Virus record (IMG/VR): IMGVR_UViG_3300046484_000028
Location: 1 to 46,200 of that record
Source of the DNA: a virus
Direction: 5' to 3' (one strand)
Length of the DNA: 46,200 nt
Shown: in pieces, positions 1 through 7,365 of the stretch
Layout: each line of letters begins with the position of its first letter
Numbering within the stretch: position 1 is the stretch's first letter
Made by a program: the position numbers and the translations under genes
The notes under the pieces: generated by a model
What the model was told of the DNA's origin: nothing
The model's input: the letters and a program-made list of their open reading frames with translations, nothing else
The model's database searches: none

Positions 1-423
1 ATTAATATTATTCATTTATTTTTGTCACAATTGTTACAAAACGGTAATTTATATTCAATCTAATTTACTTATTCTTATTTAGTCTTAGTCTAATTAAAGA
101 TAATACCTTAATTTAGTCTAAATACAAATTACTGATATACATTTATTTAGAATTATTCTTAAAATATTACTGATTAATTTTGCTTTGATTACTTCAGATT
201 GTCAAAGCTGAATGCAAACGATGAACTTACAGAATGTTAATGTTTGGATCAGGTGACAATTTTAAAAGTAATTTTTTCTTTCAGGTTCTTTTTTCTTCTT
301 TTCTTTTTCCCCGTTTTTCTTTTCTTCTTTTTTCAGTGAAGCCTACTATTCAACTCTTTAATTCTGGCTAAAAATAAAAGAAATAAAATAGAACTAAAAT
401 AGAAATTGCTGATTTTTGAACAT
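1..423. other. AT-rich non-coding left end
   Basis: No credible reading frame is visible here. The first 200 bases are very AT-rich and carry a repeated word: TTTAGTCTTA at 78-87, TTAGTCTAAT at 85-94 and the near-palindrome TTTAGTCTAAAT at 112-123. A TTGGATCAGGT word at 244-254 recurs at 45128-45138 next to the other mirror repeat. The segment lies downstream of three tandem terminators, so it is probably outside the late transcript. It could hold operator, attachment or replication sites; nothing in the sequence decides between these. Confidence 0.6.
288..334. repeat. homopyrimidine mirror repeat (left copy)
   Basis: The plus strand is a pyrimidine tract that reads the same outwards in both directions from a CCCCG centre at 309-313. 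Each arm is T5 C T4 C T2 C T6 C, 21 bases per arm with no mismatch. Homopurine-homopyrimidine mirror repeats can form intramolecular triplex (H-DNA). A second tract with the same plan but different run lengths lies at 45184-45227. The role is unknown. Confidence 0.85.
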
Positions 424-449
424 AAAAAAAGCCCCCATTCCAGAGGGCT
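424..449 (-). terminator. rho-independent terminator 3 (distal)
   Basis: On the minus strand AGCCCTC and GGGGGCT form a stem with a six-base loop and one G-U pair, followed directly by a run of seven T. It is the last of three such hairpins after the final late gene. Confidence 0.8.
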
Positions 450-603
450 GCATAAGAAACTTGCCGGCAAATCCGGCGGATGAATTGTTTACATGGCCTG
501 TAATTTAATTGTTTACTTTTTCATTGCTGTAAAGTGTATTAATCAGGTCAAAATTAAAACTAATAATTCAGATGACAAAATAATTCTGTATGTTATACAA
601 CAT

Positions 604-629
604 AAAAAACCGCAATTACGGTAATGCGG
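604..629 (-). terminator. rho-independent terminator 2
   Basis: On the minus strand CCGCATTAC pairs with GTAATTGCGG (one bulged base), followed by TTTTTT. It is the middle of three consecutive terminator-like hairpins after the lysis and late operon. Confidence 0.8.
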
Positions 630-674
630 CCAACCACGTCTTTTACTCCTCGAGTAATGACAATACAAAGATAA

Positions 675-707
675 TAAAAAACCCGGCAAGCCTATGAACT
701 TACCGGG
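675..707 (-). terminator. rho-independent terminator 1 (proximal)
   Basis: On the minus strand CCCGGTAAG pairs with CTTGCCGGG over nine positions (one G-U) around an eight-base loop, followed by TTTTTT. It lies about 50 bases after the stop of the last late gene. A weaker hairpin (732-736 with 748-752) precedes it. Confidence 0.85.
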
Positions 708-759
708 CAACCCTAAAAACCTGACTATGAACCAGCGGAGGATACCGGCTGGAAGTTGA

Positions 760-1215
760 TTAAAATTTAAGCGAAACCCCTGTTAATATTCCAAACTGTC
801 CTGATCTTGTATCGTAAATTGGCCCTAAATTTATCCAACCTAAAGCATTCGCAACAATCGCAATACTAAATGCAGCTTTTACATTCTCTAATTCTGGCTG
901 TTCCTGACCAATTAAAAACAATGCTGAAAATCCGTAATCGTTAAACGGTTCTGTTTCTCCTGGGACATAATGTTGCCAGCCAATCCCCGGCCCAATTGAA
1001 CTGAATGAACTCGTCTCAAATGTCTTTAGGTTGATGTTAATGGCTGTAATCGCAACCTGTGCCCTTAATAGCCATTTTGAGCTACTTTGATCGGTTGTCG
1101 CTACTATTGACCTGTTCCGAGGGAATAAATCAGAAGGCACGGGTTTAAAAATAGATTGAGCGTAAATCGCTCCGGTAATTAAAATCAAAGATAAAAGCAT
1201 TAATAGTTTTTTCAT
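760..1215 (-). CDS. small exported, barrel-like protein
   Basis: This 151-residue protein starts with a clear Sec signal peptide (MKKLLMLLSLILITGAIYAQ, cleavage after AQ). The rest is rich in alternating hydrophobic and aromatic residues and glycine, and the chain ends in LKF. A terminal Phe is typical of small outer-membrane beta-barrels. It is the last gene before the tandem terminators and follows the lysis cassette, so it is expected to be expressed late. A role in altering the host envelope (superinfection exclusion or lysis) is inference; no family is recognised. A second protein of this style is encoded at 35191-35628. Confidence 0.75.
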   Translation of the reverse strand: MKKLLMLLSLILITGAIYAQSIFKPVPSDLFPRNRSIVATTDQSSSKWLLRAQVAITAININLKTFETSSFSSIGPGIGWQHYVPGETEPFNDYGFSALFLIGQEQPELENVKAAFSIAIVANALGWINLGPIYDTRSGQFGILTGVSLKF

Positions 1216-1231
1216 GTGTATTAATTTTAAG

Positions 1232-1468
1232 TTACTCTATAAAATCATTGTAAACAAGTATTACAAAATCTGCTCCTTTACATAATTCCTGATCTTCGGG
1301 TCTTAATTCAAAATCATCCAGGTTATCAATAATGAGAGGGTTTTCTTCTGATTTCATAAATTCCAGCAACTCCTCAAGGGTTTTGATTTCTTCAACCCTG
1401 TCAATTACGTTCCTGTCGATGTCATTACCTGTTCGGCAATCTGAGGCATATTGAATAATGGCTTTCAT
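1232..1468 (-). CDS. hypothetical acidic protein
   Basis: A 78-residue acidic protein, given the start at 1468, where ATGA overlaps the stop of the upstream gene. A longer frame upstream to 1507 would run deep into that gene and is less likely. It contains RVEEIKTLEELLEFMK and a C-terminal DFVILVYNDFIE segment, suggesting a small soluble alpha/beta fold. No signal peptide or known motif was found. Function unknown; its position suggests a lysis-region accessory gene. Confidence 0.65.
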   Translation of the reverse strand: MKAIIQYASDCRTGNDIDRNVIDRVEEIKTLEELLEFMKSEENPLIIDNLDDFELRPEDQELCKGADFVILVYNDFIE

Positions 1469-1689
1469 ATTCTTACCGGCAATATTCTTTGGTGACAAAC
1501 CGGACAACGGACGTTCAGATCTCCGAATGTTTTAGTTGTACTCCAATTATCTTTAGGACAATAGTAATAGTATCCATCCATTCTCTTTTCATAAATATGT
1601 CTCAAAATCGGATCAGTGAATTTAACCTCAGCCTTGAGATTCCAGTTAATCAAAAAAATCAGAATTAAAAAACTCAATATTTTCTTCAT
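1465..1689 (-). CDS. small exported zinc-ribbon-like protein
   Basis: This 74-residue protein has an N-terminal signal peptide (MKKILSFLILIFLINWNLKA). The mature part carries a cysteine at YYYYCPKDN and a CPVC knuckle near the C-terminus, together resembling a small zinc ribbon. The leader CTAAAACCCTAAAAA before the ATG has no Shine-Dalgarno sequence. It is coupled by ATGA to the following gene. Function unknown. Confidence 0.7.
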   Translation of the reverse strand: MKKILSFLILIFLINWNLKAEVKFTDPILRHIYEKRMDGYYYYCPKDNWSTTKTFGDLNVRCPVCHQRILPVRI

Positions 1690-1692
1690 TTT

Positions 1693-1824
1693 TTAGGGTT
1701 TTAGTTTTATCATCCAATTTATCTGACTTCTATTCAATTGCCATGCTAACCATGAAGCAATTGCGCCTACTCCAATTAAAGACATAAAAAATAAGGCTAA
1801 TCCTGCCTCACCGTTGAATGTCAT
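1693..1824 (-). CDS. 43-residue single-span membrane protein
   Basis: A short frame of 43 residues with one clear transmembrane helix (LALFFMSLIGVGAIASWLAW) followed by a polar, basic tail (QLNRSQINWMIKLKP). It lies directly after the holin-like gene and ends four bases before the next start. Size, topology and position fit a second holin, an antiholin or another lysis accessory, but no sequence family is recognised. Confidence 0.6.
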   Translation of the reverse strand: MTFNGEAGLALFFMSLIGVGAIASWLAWQLNRSQINWMIKLKP

Positions 1825-1863
1825 TTTATGCAAATATACAAAGGTCAAAGAATATATACAATT

Positions 1864-2073
1864 TTATTTTGGCCTCAGGCCATTATCTTTATCTCCACCT
1901 GTAACATTCCCGTCTTTAGCAAAAAGCAAACCTATTCCAATAAGGAGTGCCGATGTGAATGTGGTAATAGTTTCAGGTGTTAATTGCTTATTAATAATGA
2001 CAAATACAAAACCTGTTAAAGCTCCGACTATTGCCAGAATTCCTGCTGATGTTGTTTTCCAGTTTGTAAACAT
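1864..2073 (-). CDS. holin-like protein
   Basis: This 69-residue protein has two hydrophobic helices (about residues 10-28 and 38-52: AGILAIVGALTGFVFVIIN and FTSALLIGIGLLFA) joined by a short polar turn with a charged C-terminal tail (DGNVTGGDKDNGLRPK). This is the usual shape of small phage holins of Bacteroidota. It sits beside the DUF5675, spanin-like and M23 genes. Expected role: timed permeabilisation of the inner membrane to release or activate the endolysin. Confidence 0.75.
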   Translation of the reverse strand: MFTNWKTTSAGILAIVGALTGFVFVIINKQLTPETITTFTSALLIGIGLLFAKDGNVTGGDKDNGLRPK

Positions 2074-2084
2074 AATTGTAAGTT

Positions 2085-2456
2085 TTATATAATGTATAAA
2101 TCAATAGTATCCGGAATTAATTTGAGTAATAATTCCATTGTAATAGATGAAGCTGTGAGCTCATTATTTTCAAAGGTATAGCCCACTAAGATATCACCCT
2201 TGTAATCCATTTTTTTATCACCAGGGAATAAGTCTTCACGGATAAATATTTCACGTCTACCAGGCACATTCAGAACTTTAAAACATTTACCTTTTGTCGG
2301 GCTATCAAACTTCTCAATCTTATACTTTCCTTCAGGGATGCATAACTCACCAGGAAGTTCTAAAGTAGAACATTGAGTTTTAATTCTCTCGTTCAGAAGT
2401 AACATTAAACCCCGTGTTTCTGTTTCTGACTTTGTCCGACTGATAATTAATTTCAT
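2085..2456 (-). CDS. DUF5675 family protein
   Basis: A 123-residue protein matching my memory of the DUF5675 family: MKLIISRTKSETETRG start, TLELPG.LCIPEGKYKI core and a GD.LVGYTFENN stretch. This family is common in lysis regions of Bacteroidota phages and conjugative elements; its biochemical role is not established to my knowledge. The four-base overlap with the upstream spanin-like gene and closeness to the holin support a lysis-cassette role. Confidence 0.7.
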   Translation of the reverse strand: MKLIISRTKSETETRGLMLLLNERIKTQCSTLELPGELCIPEGKYKIEKFDSPTKGKCFKVLNVPGRREIFIREDLFPGDKKMDYKGDILVGYTFENNELTASSITMELLLKLIPDTIDLYII

Positions 2457-2830
2457 TGCAATTGTGATTTAAGAAGCTCGACTAACTCATCAGTCTGCTT
2501 TGAAGCCTCAAGATGTTTTGTAAGTCCGTTTATTGTGACTATCTGTTTATTCTTAATGTCGGATGTTTGTTTTTTAAGATCCGCATTTTGATCATAAACC
2601 TTTTTCAGGGTGTCAGAAAGATTATTAACCCTAAAAATGAGTGCTTGGTTTGATTCAATCAGTTGATCGATTTTCTGTTCTTTAACAATTTCACTCTGTA
2701 CTGCTTTCTGCTTTTCAATTCCTTTCTGAACTGTAAACGTATAACTTGAAAAGAATATCTTATAAATAATTATTGAAGCTCCAAAAACAGCCGATATCCA
2801 AAGAGCAGTATTCTTGATTTTGTCCCACAT
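2453..2830 (-). CDS. membrane-anchored coiled-coil protein, spanin-like
   Basis: This 125-residue protein has an N-terminal transmembrane helix (about residues 8-27, TALWISAVFGASIIIYKIFF). A long coiled coil rich in Lys, Gln and Glu follows, with leucine and isoleucine heptads to the C-terminus. The topology is that of an inner-membrane spanin (Rz type). It overlaps the M23 peptidase gene by one base and the DUF5675 gene by four. No partner outer-membrane lipoprotein with a lipobox was seen next to it. The assignment is by topology and position only. Confidence 0.6.
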   Translation of the reverse strand: MWDKIKNTALWISAVFGASIIIYKIFFSSYTFTVQKGIEKQKAVQSEIVKEQKIDQLIESNQALIFRVNNLSDTLKKVYDQNADLKKQTSDIKNKQIVTINGLTKHLEASKQTDELVELLKSQLQ

Positions 2831-3498
2831 CAGAAAAATAGTTTAGGATCAACCGGTTTGCCATTGAAATAAATCCTTACATCAGCATGAGGCCCGGTTG
2901 AATTCCCGGTGCTTCCAACTAACCCAATAAGCTCACCCTTATAAACTATTTCGTTTTTTGTCACGAATGTTTTTGATAAATGACTAATAGAGTATTCATA
3001 ACCGTTCTGGCAATTTATTAAATCTCTATTGCCCCAGCCGTCATCCCATCCAGCTATTATTGCAACCCCTGAAGCCATTGCGTAAACTTTCGTCCCTACA
3101 TCAGCACGAATATCTAATCCGGAATGTATTTCCACTTTGCCGGTAGAATCAATTATACGCATTTCATTAAACTTTGTTGATATGCCTTTAATGTCCGCAA
3201 GTGCAATAGGTGAGATATTCGGTATGTGATCTTCTATCTCTTTATTTTTTATATTAATTGAATCCTGGTGACTAAATCCTGCTATCACAATCGTTTTTAA
3301 ATCTATCACAAGAGTTAATAAAGTGTCAACCTTATCAGCCTTAGCCTTTACCTCGACAAATGCTTTTCTGCGAGGTACATAATAAAAGATAATGAAAATA
3401 AACAACCCGGCAATGACAATAGCAAGAAATGTCTTATGAGAATCTAACCACTTTTCAAAGTGTCCTTTTATTCGTTTGCCGTAATACAAATCCTTCAT
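2830..3498 (-). CDS. M23-type peptidoglycan peptidase (endolysin candidate)
   Basis: This 222-residue protein has an N-terminal transmembrane helix (about residues 24-40) and a C-terminal LytM/M23 domain (about 118-222). The zinc-ligand pair HxxxD is present as H125 and D129 (HSGLD), and H173 lies in the ISHLS strand. The usual HxH motif is H204-A-D206 (GPHADV), so the second histidine, normally a zinc ligand, is aspartate. Expected role: cleavage of peptide cross-links in the cell wall during lysis, acting from a membrane-tethered position. The Asp substitution could keep metal binding or make it non-catalytic. Confidence 0.82.
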   Translation of the reverse strand: MKDLYYGKRIKGHFEKWLDSHKTFLAIVIAGLFIFIIFYYVPRRKAFVEVKAKADKVDTLLTLVIDLKTIVIAGFSHQDSINIKNKEIEDHIPNISPIALADIKGISTKFNEMRIIDSTGKVEIHSGLDIRADVGTKVYAMASGVAIIAGWDDGWGNRDLINCQNGYEYSISHLSKTFVTKNEIVYKGELIGLVGSTGNSTGPHADVRIYFNGKPVDPKLFF

Positions 3499-3570
3499 AA
3501 TCTCATTTTTAGTTACACGTTGGGATATCTGTCATTGTTTTTACTTTCTTTTTTGCCATGGTTTTGCTGT

Positions 3571-3963
3571 TTATCTTAATTCGTCAAGTAATTCAATAAC
3601 CTTATTCAGAAAGTAATAAACTCCTGTACTTATACTTATCTGATAATCCGCTTGTTTCTGCCAGTTCGCACCAAATATCATAGGCCTGTTGTAGACCTTA
3701 TACCAGTCAGCTTTTGAATTATCACAAAGGAATCCTTTGGCTTGTAACTTTACTATTAAAGCCTGTTTGCGAGTTTCGTTATCAGTTACGGCCTGTGTCT
3801 CTGATTCAATCCTGTTTGTTTCAATTTCTTTTGCTGCTGCAATTTTCAAAGCATAAAGGTTAGCAATAAAAGTTGTCTTTTGCGCTGCTGTCATACCTGT
3901 AAAATTGACAGTCTTGAAACTATCTTCAAATGTCTGAAGTGCTGTTTGTGCTGTTGTTGTCAT
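3571..3963 (-). CDS. hypothetical protein next to LamG fibre gene
   Basis: A 130-residue protein, helical at the N-terminus (TFEDSFKTVNFTGMTAAQKTTFIANLYALKIAAAKEIE is read in two amphipathic stretches) with a C-terminal segment ending in NKVIELLDELR. Its start overlaps the stop of the LamG gene by one base. A tail-fibre assembly or accessory role is possible from position only; no family recognised. Confidence 0.6.
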   Translation of the reverse strand: MTTTAQTALQTFEDSFKTVNFTGMTAAQKTTFIANLYALKIAAAKEIETNRIESETQAVTDNETRKQALIVKLQAKGFLCDNSKADWYKVYNRPMIFGANWQKQADYQISISTGVYYFLNKVIELLDELR

Positions 3964-4589
3964 TAAAAAAATCCTTTAATACGTGAATACTGATTTTTAA
4001 TTTTTGCTACTGCCCAAGGAGTATTTTCAATTATCAATTCATCCAATGAACCAGAAAATCGGTAGTTAATACCTACGTTTCTTCCTATTACAACACTTCC
4101 AGCAGTAGTAGCTGGAGTAGAAACAGGTAATGTCGTACTGATATCTTGTTTTATTGAATTTATATATATAGAATAAGCAGGTATACTTATGTCACAAAGA
4201 CAAACAATATGGTACCATTTATTTGCCGTTGGAGTAAATGCAACTAACCCCCTTCCCCAAGTTGTATAACCATTTGAAAACGTAGTTATGCGTAATATTC
4301 CATTATAATATATAACCGTATAAGATGCGTTAGTTCCATCATCCCAATTTCCTTTTGTTATAATTACACTATTTGCAACTGTTGACCATTTTACCAAAAC
4401 ACTAATAGTTAAACTGCTGTGAACGTTTAATCCGGTTCCGCAATTAACTATACTTGTTGCTCCATTAAAACCTGCACTTCCGTTCAATATTCCAGCCGAA
4501 TAAATAATATTAGTATCAGTACCATTATACCCATTACCGCTCGCATCATTTGAATTGCCATTCATCCTATAATAAGCTACTATTGCCAT
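3963..4589 (-). CDS. LamG / concanavalin-like tail protein
   Basis: This 208-residue protein is a single concanavalin A-like (LamG_3 type) jelly roll. It has an N-terminal YYRMNGNSNDASGNGYNGT repeat start, a central VLVKWSTV strand, a WYHIVCLCD strand and a C-terminal SGSLDELIIENT strand, which are hallmarks of this fold in secreted and phage proteins. Such domains bind glycans. Given its place at the end of the fibre cluster it probably contributes to receptor binding at the tail tip. It overlaps the long fibre gene by one base. Confidence 0.78.
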   Translation of the reverse strand: MAIVAYYRMNGNSNDASGNGYNGTDTNIIYSAGILNGSAGFNGATSIVNCGTGLNVHSSLTISVLVKWSTVANSVIITKGNWDDGTNASYTVIYYNGILRITTFSNGYTTWGRGLVAFTPTANKWYHIVCLCDISIPAYSIYINSIKQDISTTLPVSTPATTAGSVVIGRNVGINYRFSGSLDELIIENTPWAVAKIKNQYSRIKGFF

Positions 4590-6280
4590 CAGAAAGCGAG
4601 ATAAATCAAAGTTGGTACTATATATAATTTAGCCTGAAAATCTGCTGCTTTATTTGTTGCGCCGGCACTACTCATGATTCTAAGTGAGATACATTCAGCA
4701 GCACTTAAAGTATTAGTAGTCGGTCGCTGTTCAACCAGAACCGCATTAGTACCCAAATCAGGCGCAGAGCTAAAGAGTGCAGTAGTATTTTTATATATAT
4801 TCATAGTACAGGCTGCATCGGATCCTGCAGCTGCTGTCAGTACTGAAAAATCAACAGGTAATAAATAACTGTTTGCTCTCAAATTCTGTCTCCATACCCC
4901 TTGTGAATAAGAAGCATCTGCGATAACTTCACCGGGAATTGAAATCAAATGAATGTAATCATCAACCTTGCGATTGTAAGCAACTTTAAAATTAATGTCC
5001 CCGGCTGCAAGATTAGTATCTGTAACAACTGTTACTGTGATTGTACCGGCATTATTTACTGATGATTTTACATAGCCTATCCTGCGAGTGTTGCCGTCTG
5101 AACTTGTGCAGGTGAATAATGAAAATTGAATCAGATTAACATCTTTATTTGTTCCGGTAAACGTGAAAGTGGAAGTAGAAGCGTAGGCGCCTGTTAATGC
5201 AGTCCAAATCCCTGAATTTACCACTACATCACCACTACCTAAAAGGGAAACACCACCAACTGTTTTAATATTAGTTCCGCTCTCCAGAGTAGCCTGATAA
5301 CCTGCATGAGTATGAGCAGCCACTGCGTATAAAGTATCAAAGTAAGTCTTAAGGAATGCTTTTACGCTGGTCCAGGTTGAACGGATAAGGCCGAAAGCCG
5401 GATTACTCTCCGAATTCTGACCGGTTATCTCATCAGCATCCACAAGATTTACCTTTGCAGCCGCTGCGTGGTTTATTGTTGCTATAGTAGAAGCAGTTTC
5501 AGCATCGCTCCCAGCAGCATGCTTAAGACTTATTGCAGAAGCAATATCGGCATCCCCTTTGACAGTTGCAAGTGAAACAGCATCAGCTGGAGCATGCGCT
5601 ACCCCAGAATGCGTATAACCAGCTTTTGCCTGTGCTGCCGTTACAGCATTCGTCCCGCCGGTATCCAGTCCCTGATCTGTTCCCTGCGAGTGATCAAGCG
5701 AGTTGCTATGTTTTTTACTTAAAGCATCTGCAATATCTGTATCAGCCTTTACAGTTGACAATGCAACAGCATCCGTCGGAGCGTGAGTAGCTTGCGAGTG
5801 ATTATAAGCAGTATCATAATTAGATTTTAATCCTGCTGTAAGATCATTAGTGCTTAATCCTTTGCCTGATTCTTTAGTCTGTAACCCTGATAAATCTTGA
5901 TTATCAGATCCTGATGCATGGATCTTTGCTATTTCAGTATCAGCAACAAGAGATGAACCGCTTACCTTATCAACTTTTCCACTTATGTCAGTCGTTTGAA
6001 CATCCGCACTAATAACCCCATTTGCATCAATTGAGACCCGATCACCTTTTTTAACGCCTCCTAAAACTGAAGCAGATGCAACGGGCAAAGTATAAGTTGA
6101 TCCCTGTACATCCGCACTCAATACTTCACCTGACATTGTAAGTCTGGCACCTATTCTTACGCCTCCTTTTATCAGACTTGTAGCAGTAGGTAATAAGTAA
6201 GAAGTTGCACCAACTGCATTTAACTGTATATTAACCGTTAAGGTAGGCTCTAAAGTTACATTACAGGCTAAATCACTCAT
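4589..6280 (-). CDS. long tail fibre with repeats
   Basis: A 563-residue fibre-like protein. The N-terminal third has repeated fibre units (LIKGGVRIGARL...GEVLSADVQ and VLGGVKKGDRVSIDANGVISADVQ), the pattern of trimeric phage fibre shafts. The middle holds at least three copies of a unit with HAP(T/A)DAV(A/S)L(S/A)TVK(A/G)D(T/A)DIA followed by KH. The C-terminal 200 residues are beta-rich without repeats (about residues 350-563) and may be the host-contacting head. It overlaps its upstream neighbour by eight bases. Expected role: adsorption. Confidence 0.8.
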   Translation of the reverse strand: MSDLACNVTLEPTLTVNIQLNAVGATSYLLPTATSLIKGGVRIGARLTMSGEVLSADVQGSTYTLPVASASVLGGVKKGDRVSIDANGVISADVQTTDISGKVDKVSGSSLVADTEIAKIHASGSDNQDLSGLQTKESGKGLSTNDLTAGLKSNYDTAYNHSQATHAPTDAVALSTVKADTDIADALSKKHSNSLDHSQGTDQGLDTGGTNAVTAAQAKAGYTHSGVAHAPADAVSLATVKGDADIASAISLKHAAGSDAETASTIATINHAAAAKVNLVDADEITGQNSESNPAFGLIRSTWTSVKAFLKTYFDTLYAVAAHTHAGYQATLESGTNIKTVGGVSLLGSGDVVVNSGIWTALTGAYASTSTFTFTGTNKDVNLIQFSLFTCTSSDGNTRRIGYVKSSVNNAGTITVTVVTDTNLAAGDINFKVAYNRKVDDYIHLISIPGEVIADASYSQGVWRQNLRANSYLLPVDFSVLTAAAGSDAACTMNIYKNTTALFSSAPDLGTNAVLVEQRPTTNTLSAAECISLRIMSSAGATNKAADFQAKLYIVPTLIYLAF

Positions 6281-6629
6281 TGATCATGCTATTAGATATT
6301 GTTGTAATAATACCTTTCCCTTTTGTTCTACGGACACTCCCCGGAAATCTTGTGTCTGATTCTTGCAATTCTACCTCAATTATTAACTGTGCTAATGAAA
6401 ATGTATCTGTTACTGTTTTAGGCACAATTGCAGTGTATTCCGTTGCCGAAACTCTTAAAAGAGTTGTAAATCCTGCGGCTGCAACCTTACTGTATTTGAC
6501 TAATGGTGACCGCGGATGATCATGCTCAAGGTAAACAATCAAATTGGTCATTGCATCGATATCCTGCAATGTCCCTTTGGAATCTGTTATCGTAATTGAT
6601 AATGCTTTGTCTTCGCCTTTGTATATCAT
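6273..6629 (-). CDS. small baseplate- or fibre-associated protein
   Basis: A 118-residue protein starting MIYKGEDKALSITITD and continuing with alternating beta strands (LIVYLEH, LRVSATEYTAIVPK, LIIEVELQESDTRFP). The start resembles the N-terminal domains of BppU-like baseplate proteins, which receive fibres, but the similarity is slight. It overlaps both neighbours by a few bases in the fibre operon. Role inferred from position. Confidence 0.6.
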   Translation of the reverse strand: MIYKGEDKALSITITDSKGTLQDIDAMTNLIVYLEHDHPRSPLVKYSKVAAAGFTTLLRVSATEYTAIVPKTVTDTFSLAQLIIEVELQESDTRFPGSVRRTKGKGIITTISNSMINE

Positions 6630-7363
6630 GGTGCTTGTATATTATTTGTTACCGGCTCAGAGAACGAAGCAACTTCGCCTCCGGTTAATGACTTGAGGGG
6701 ATTAAGAGCGGGTTTGGTGTAACTGATTGTTATGATGTCACCGTAAGCAAACTGATCTCCTTCTCTGTATAGCATCAATATTCCCCCATAGCTGTTTACA
6801 AAATCTATATTAATAACAATAGGAATAGAATTAACTATTACTTCGAATGCAGAAACATCAACGGGAGATTCATTATTTAGATCAATATTAAATGTTAACG
6901 CAATAGTATCTGTAACATCAAACGGTATCTCTGCACTGACAAAGGCAAGGGCTTGTATATTATTTGTTACCGGCTCAGAGAACGAAGCAACTTCGCCTCC
7001 GGTTAATGACTTGAGGGGATTTGTAAGAGGTTTGGTGTAGGTGAGCGTTATGATGTCACCAAATAAAAAGTCTTCTTCAGGGTCTTTTGTTATAACTATA
7101 TAGCTTAAGTTTGATTCATCTAATGGAGATGTTATATAAACAATCTTAGCTTGTACTGCTATATTATTAACTAATAACCCAAATGCAGAATTATCAGGAT
7201 AAATAGTATCATCTAATTTAATATTAAATAATACAAGAATCTCACTTGGAGAGCCTTCAATAGTAATCTCTGCACTGACAAAGATAGGGATCTCTGGGAT
7301 AACCGGAATTGCCCCGACGCTCATTATTCCAACACTTGTACTGTTAACACTAATAGTTCCCAT
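6626..7363 (-). CDS. tail protein with two SwmB-like repeats
   Basis: A 245-residue protein made of two similar beta-sandwich units of about 105 residues. Each has SAF..(L/I)VN...V...I, a GDIIT(L/I)(T/S)YTKP strand, and the nearly identical ending NPLKSLTGGEVASFSEPVTNNIQA. This resembles the SwmB-type surface-protein repeat. The same unit occurs once inside the next gene (7366-9141: TITYTKPTADPLKGITGGEVESF). At the DNA level the unit ends are a perfect 71-bp direct repeat. Probable structural adhesin or decoration on the tail tip. Confidence 0.75.
   Translation of the reverse strand: MGTISVNSTSVGIMSVGAIPVIPEIPIFVSAEITIEGSPSEILVLFNIKLDDTIYPDNSAFGLLVNNIAVQAKIVYITSPLDESNLSYIVITKDPEEDFLFGDIITLTYTKPLTNPLKSLTGGEVASFSEPVTNNIQALAFVSAEIPFDVTDTIALTFNIDLNNESPVDVSAFEVIVNSIPIVINIDFVNSYGGILMLYREGDQFAYGDIITISYTKPALNPLKSLTGGEVASFSEPVTNNIQAP
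6633..6703. repeat. 71-bp perfect direct repeat, copy 1
   Basis: Identical to 6951-7021 over 71 bases; the flanking bases differ on both sides. It encodes the PLKSLTGGEVASFSEPVTNNIQA end of the second SwmB-like unit. Complete identity including third codon positions points to a recent duplication or gene conversion. Confidence 0.9.
6951..7021. repeat. 71-bp perfect direct repeat, copy 2
   Basis: Second copy of the 71-bp repeat, 318 bases from the first and in the same frame, at the end of the first SwmB-like unit. Recombination between the copies would delete or add exactly 106 codons in frame. Confidence 0.9.
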
Positions 7364-7365
7364 AT

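Noticed and set aside
3509-3559. A 16-codon frame (MAKKKVKTMTDIPTCN) between the M23 and 130-residue genes
   Set aside because: It is too short to support without conservation or coupling; kept only as a note.
6633-7021. The 71-bp direct repeat as an attachment site pair or mobile element ends
   Set aside because: Both copies are in frame inside one protein and encode the same domain ending, so a domain duplication explains them.
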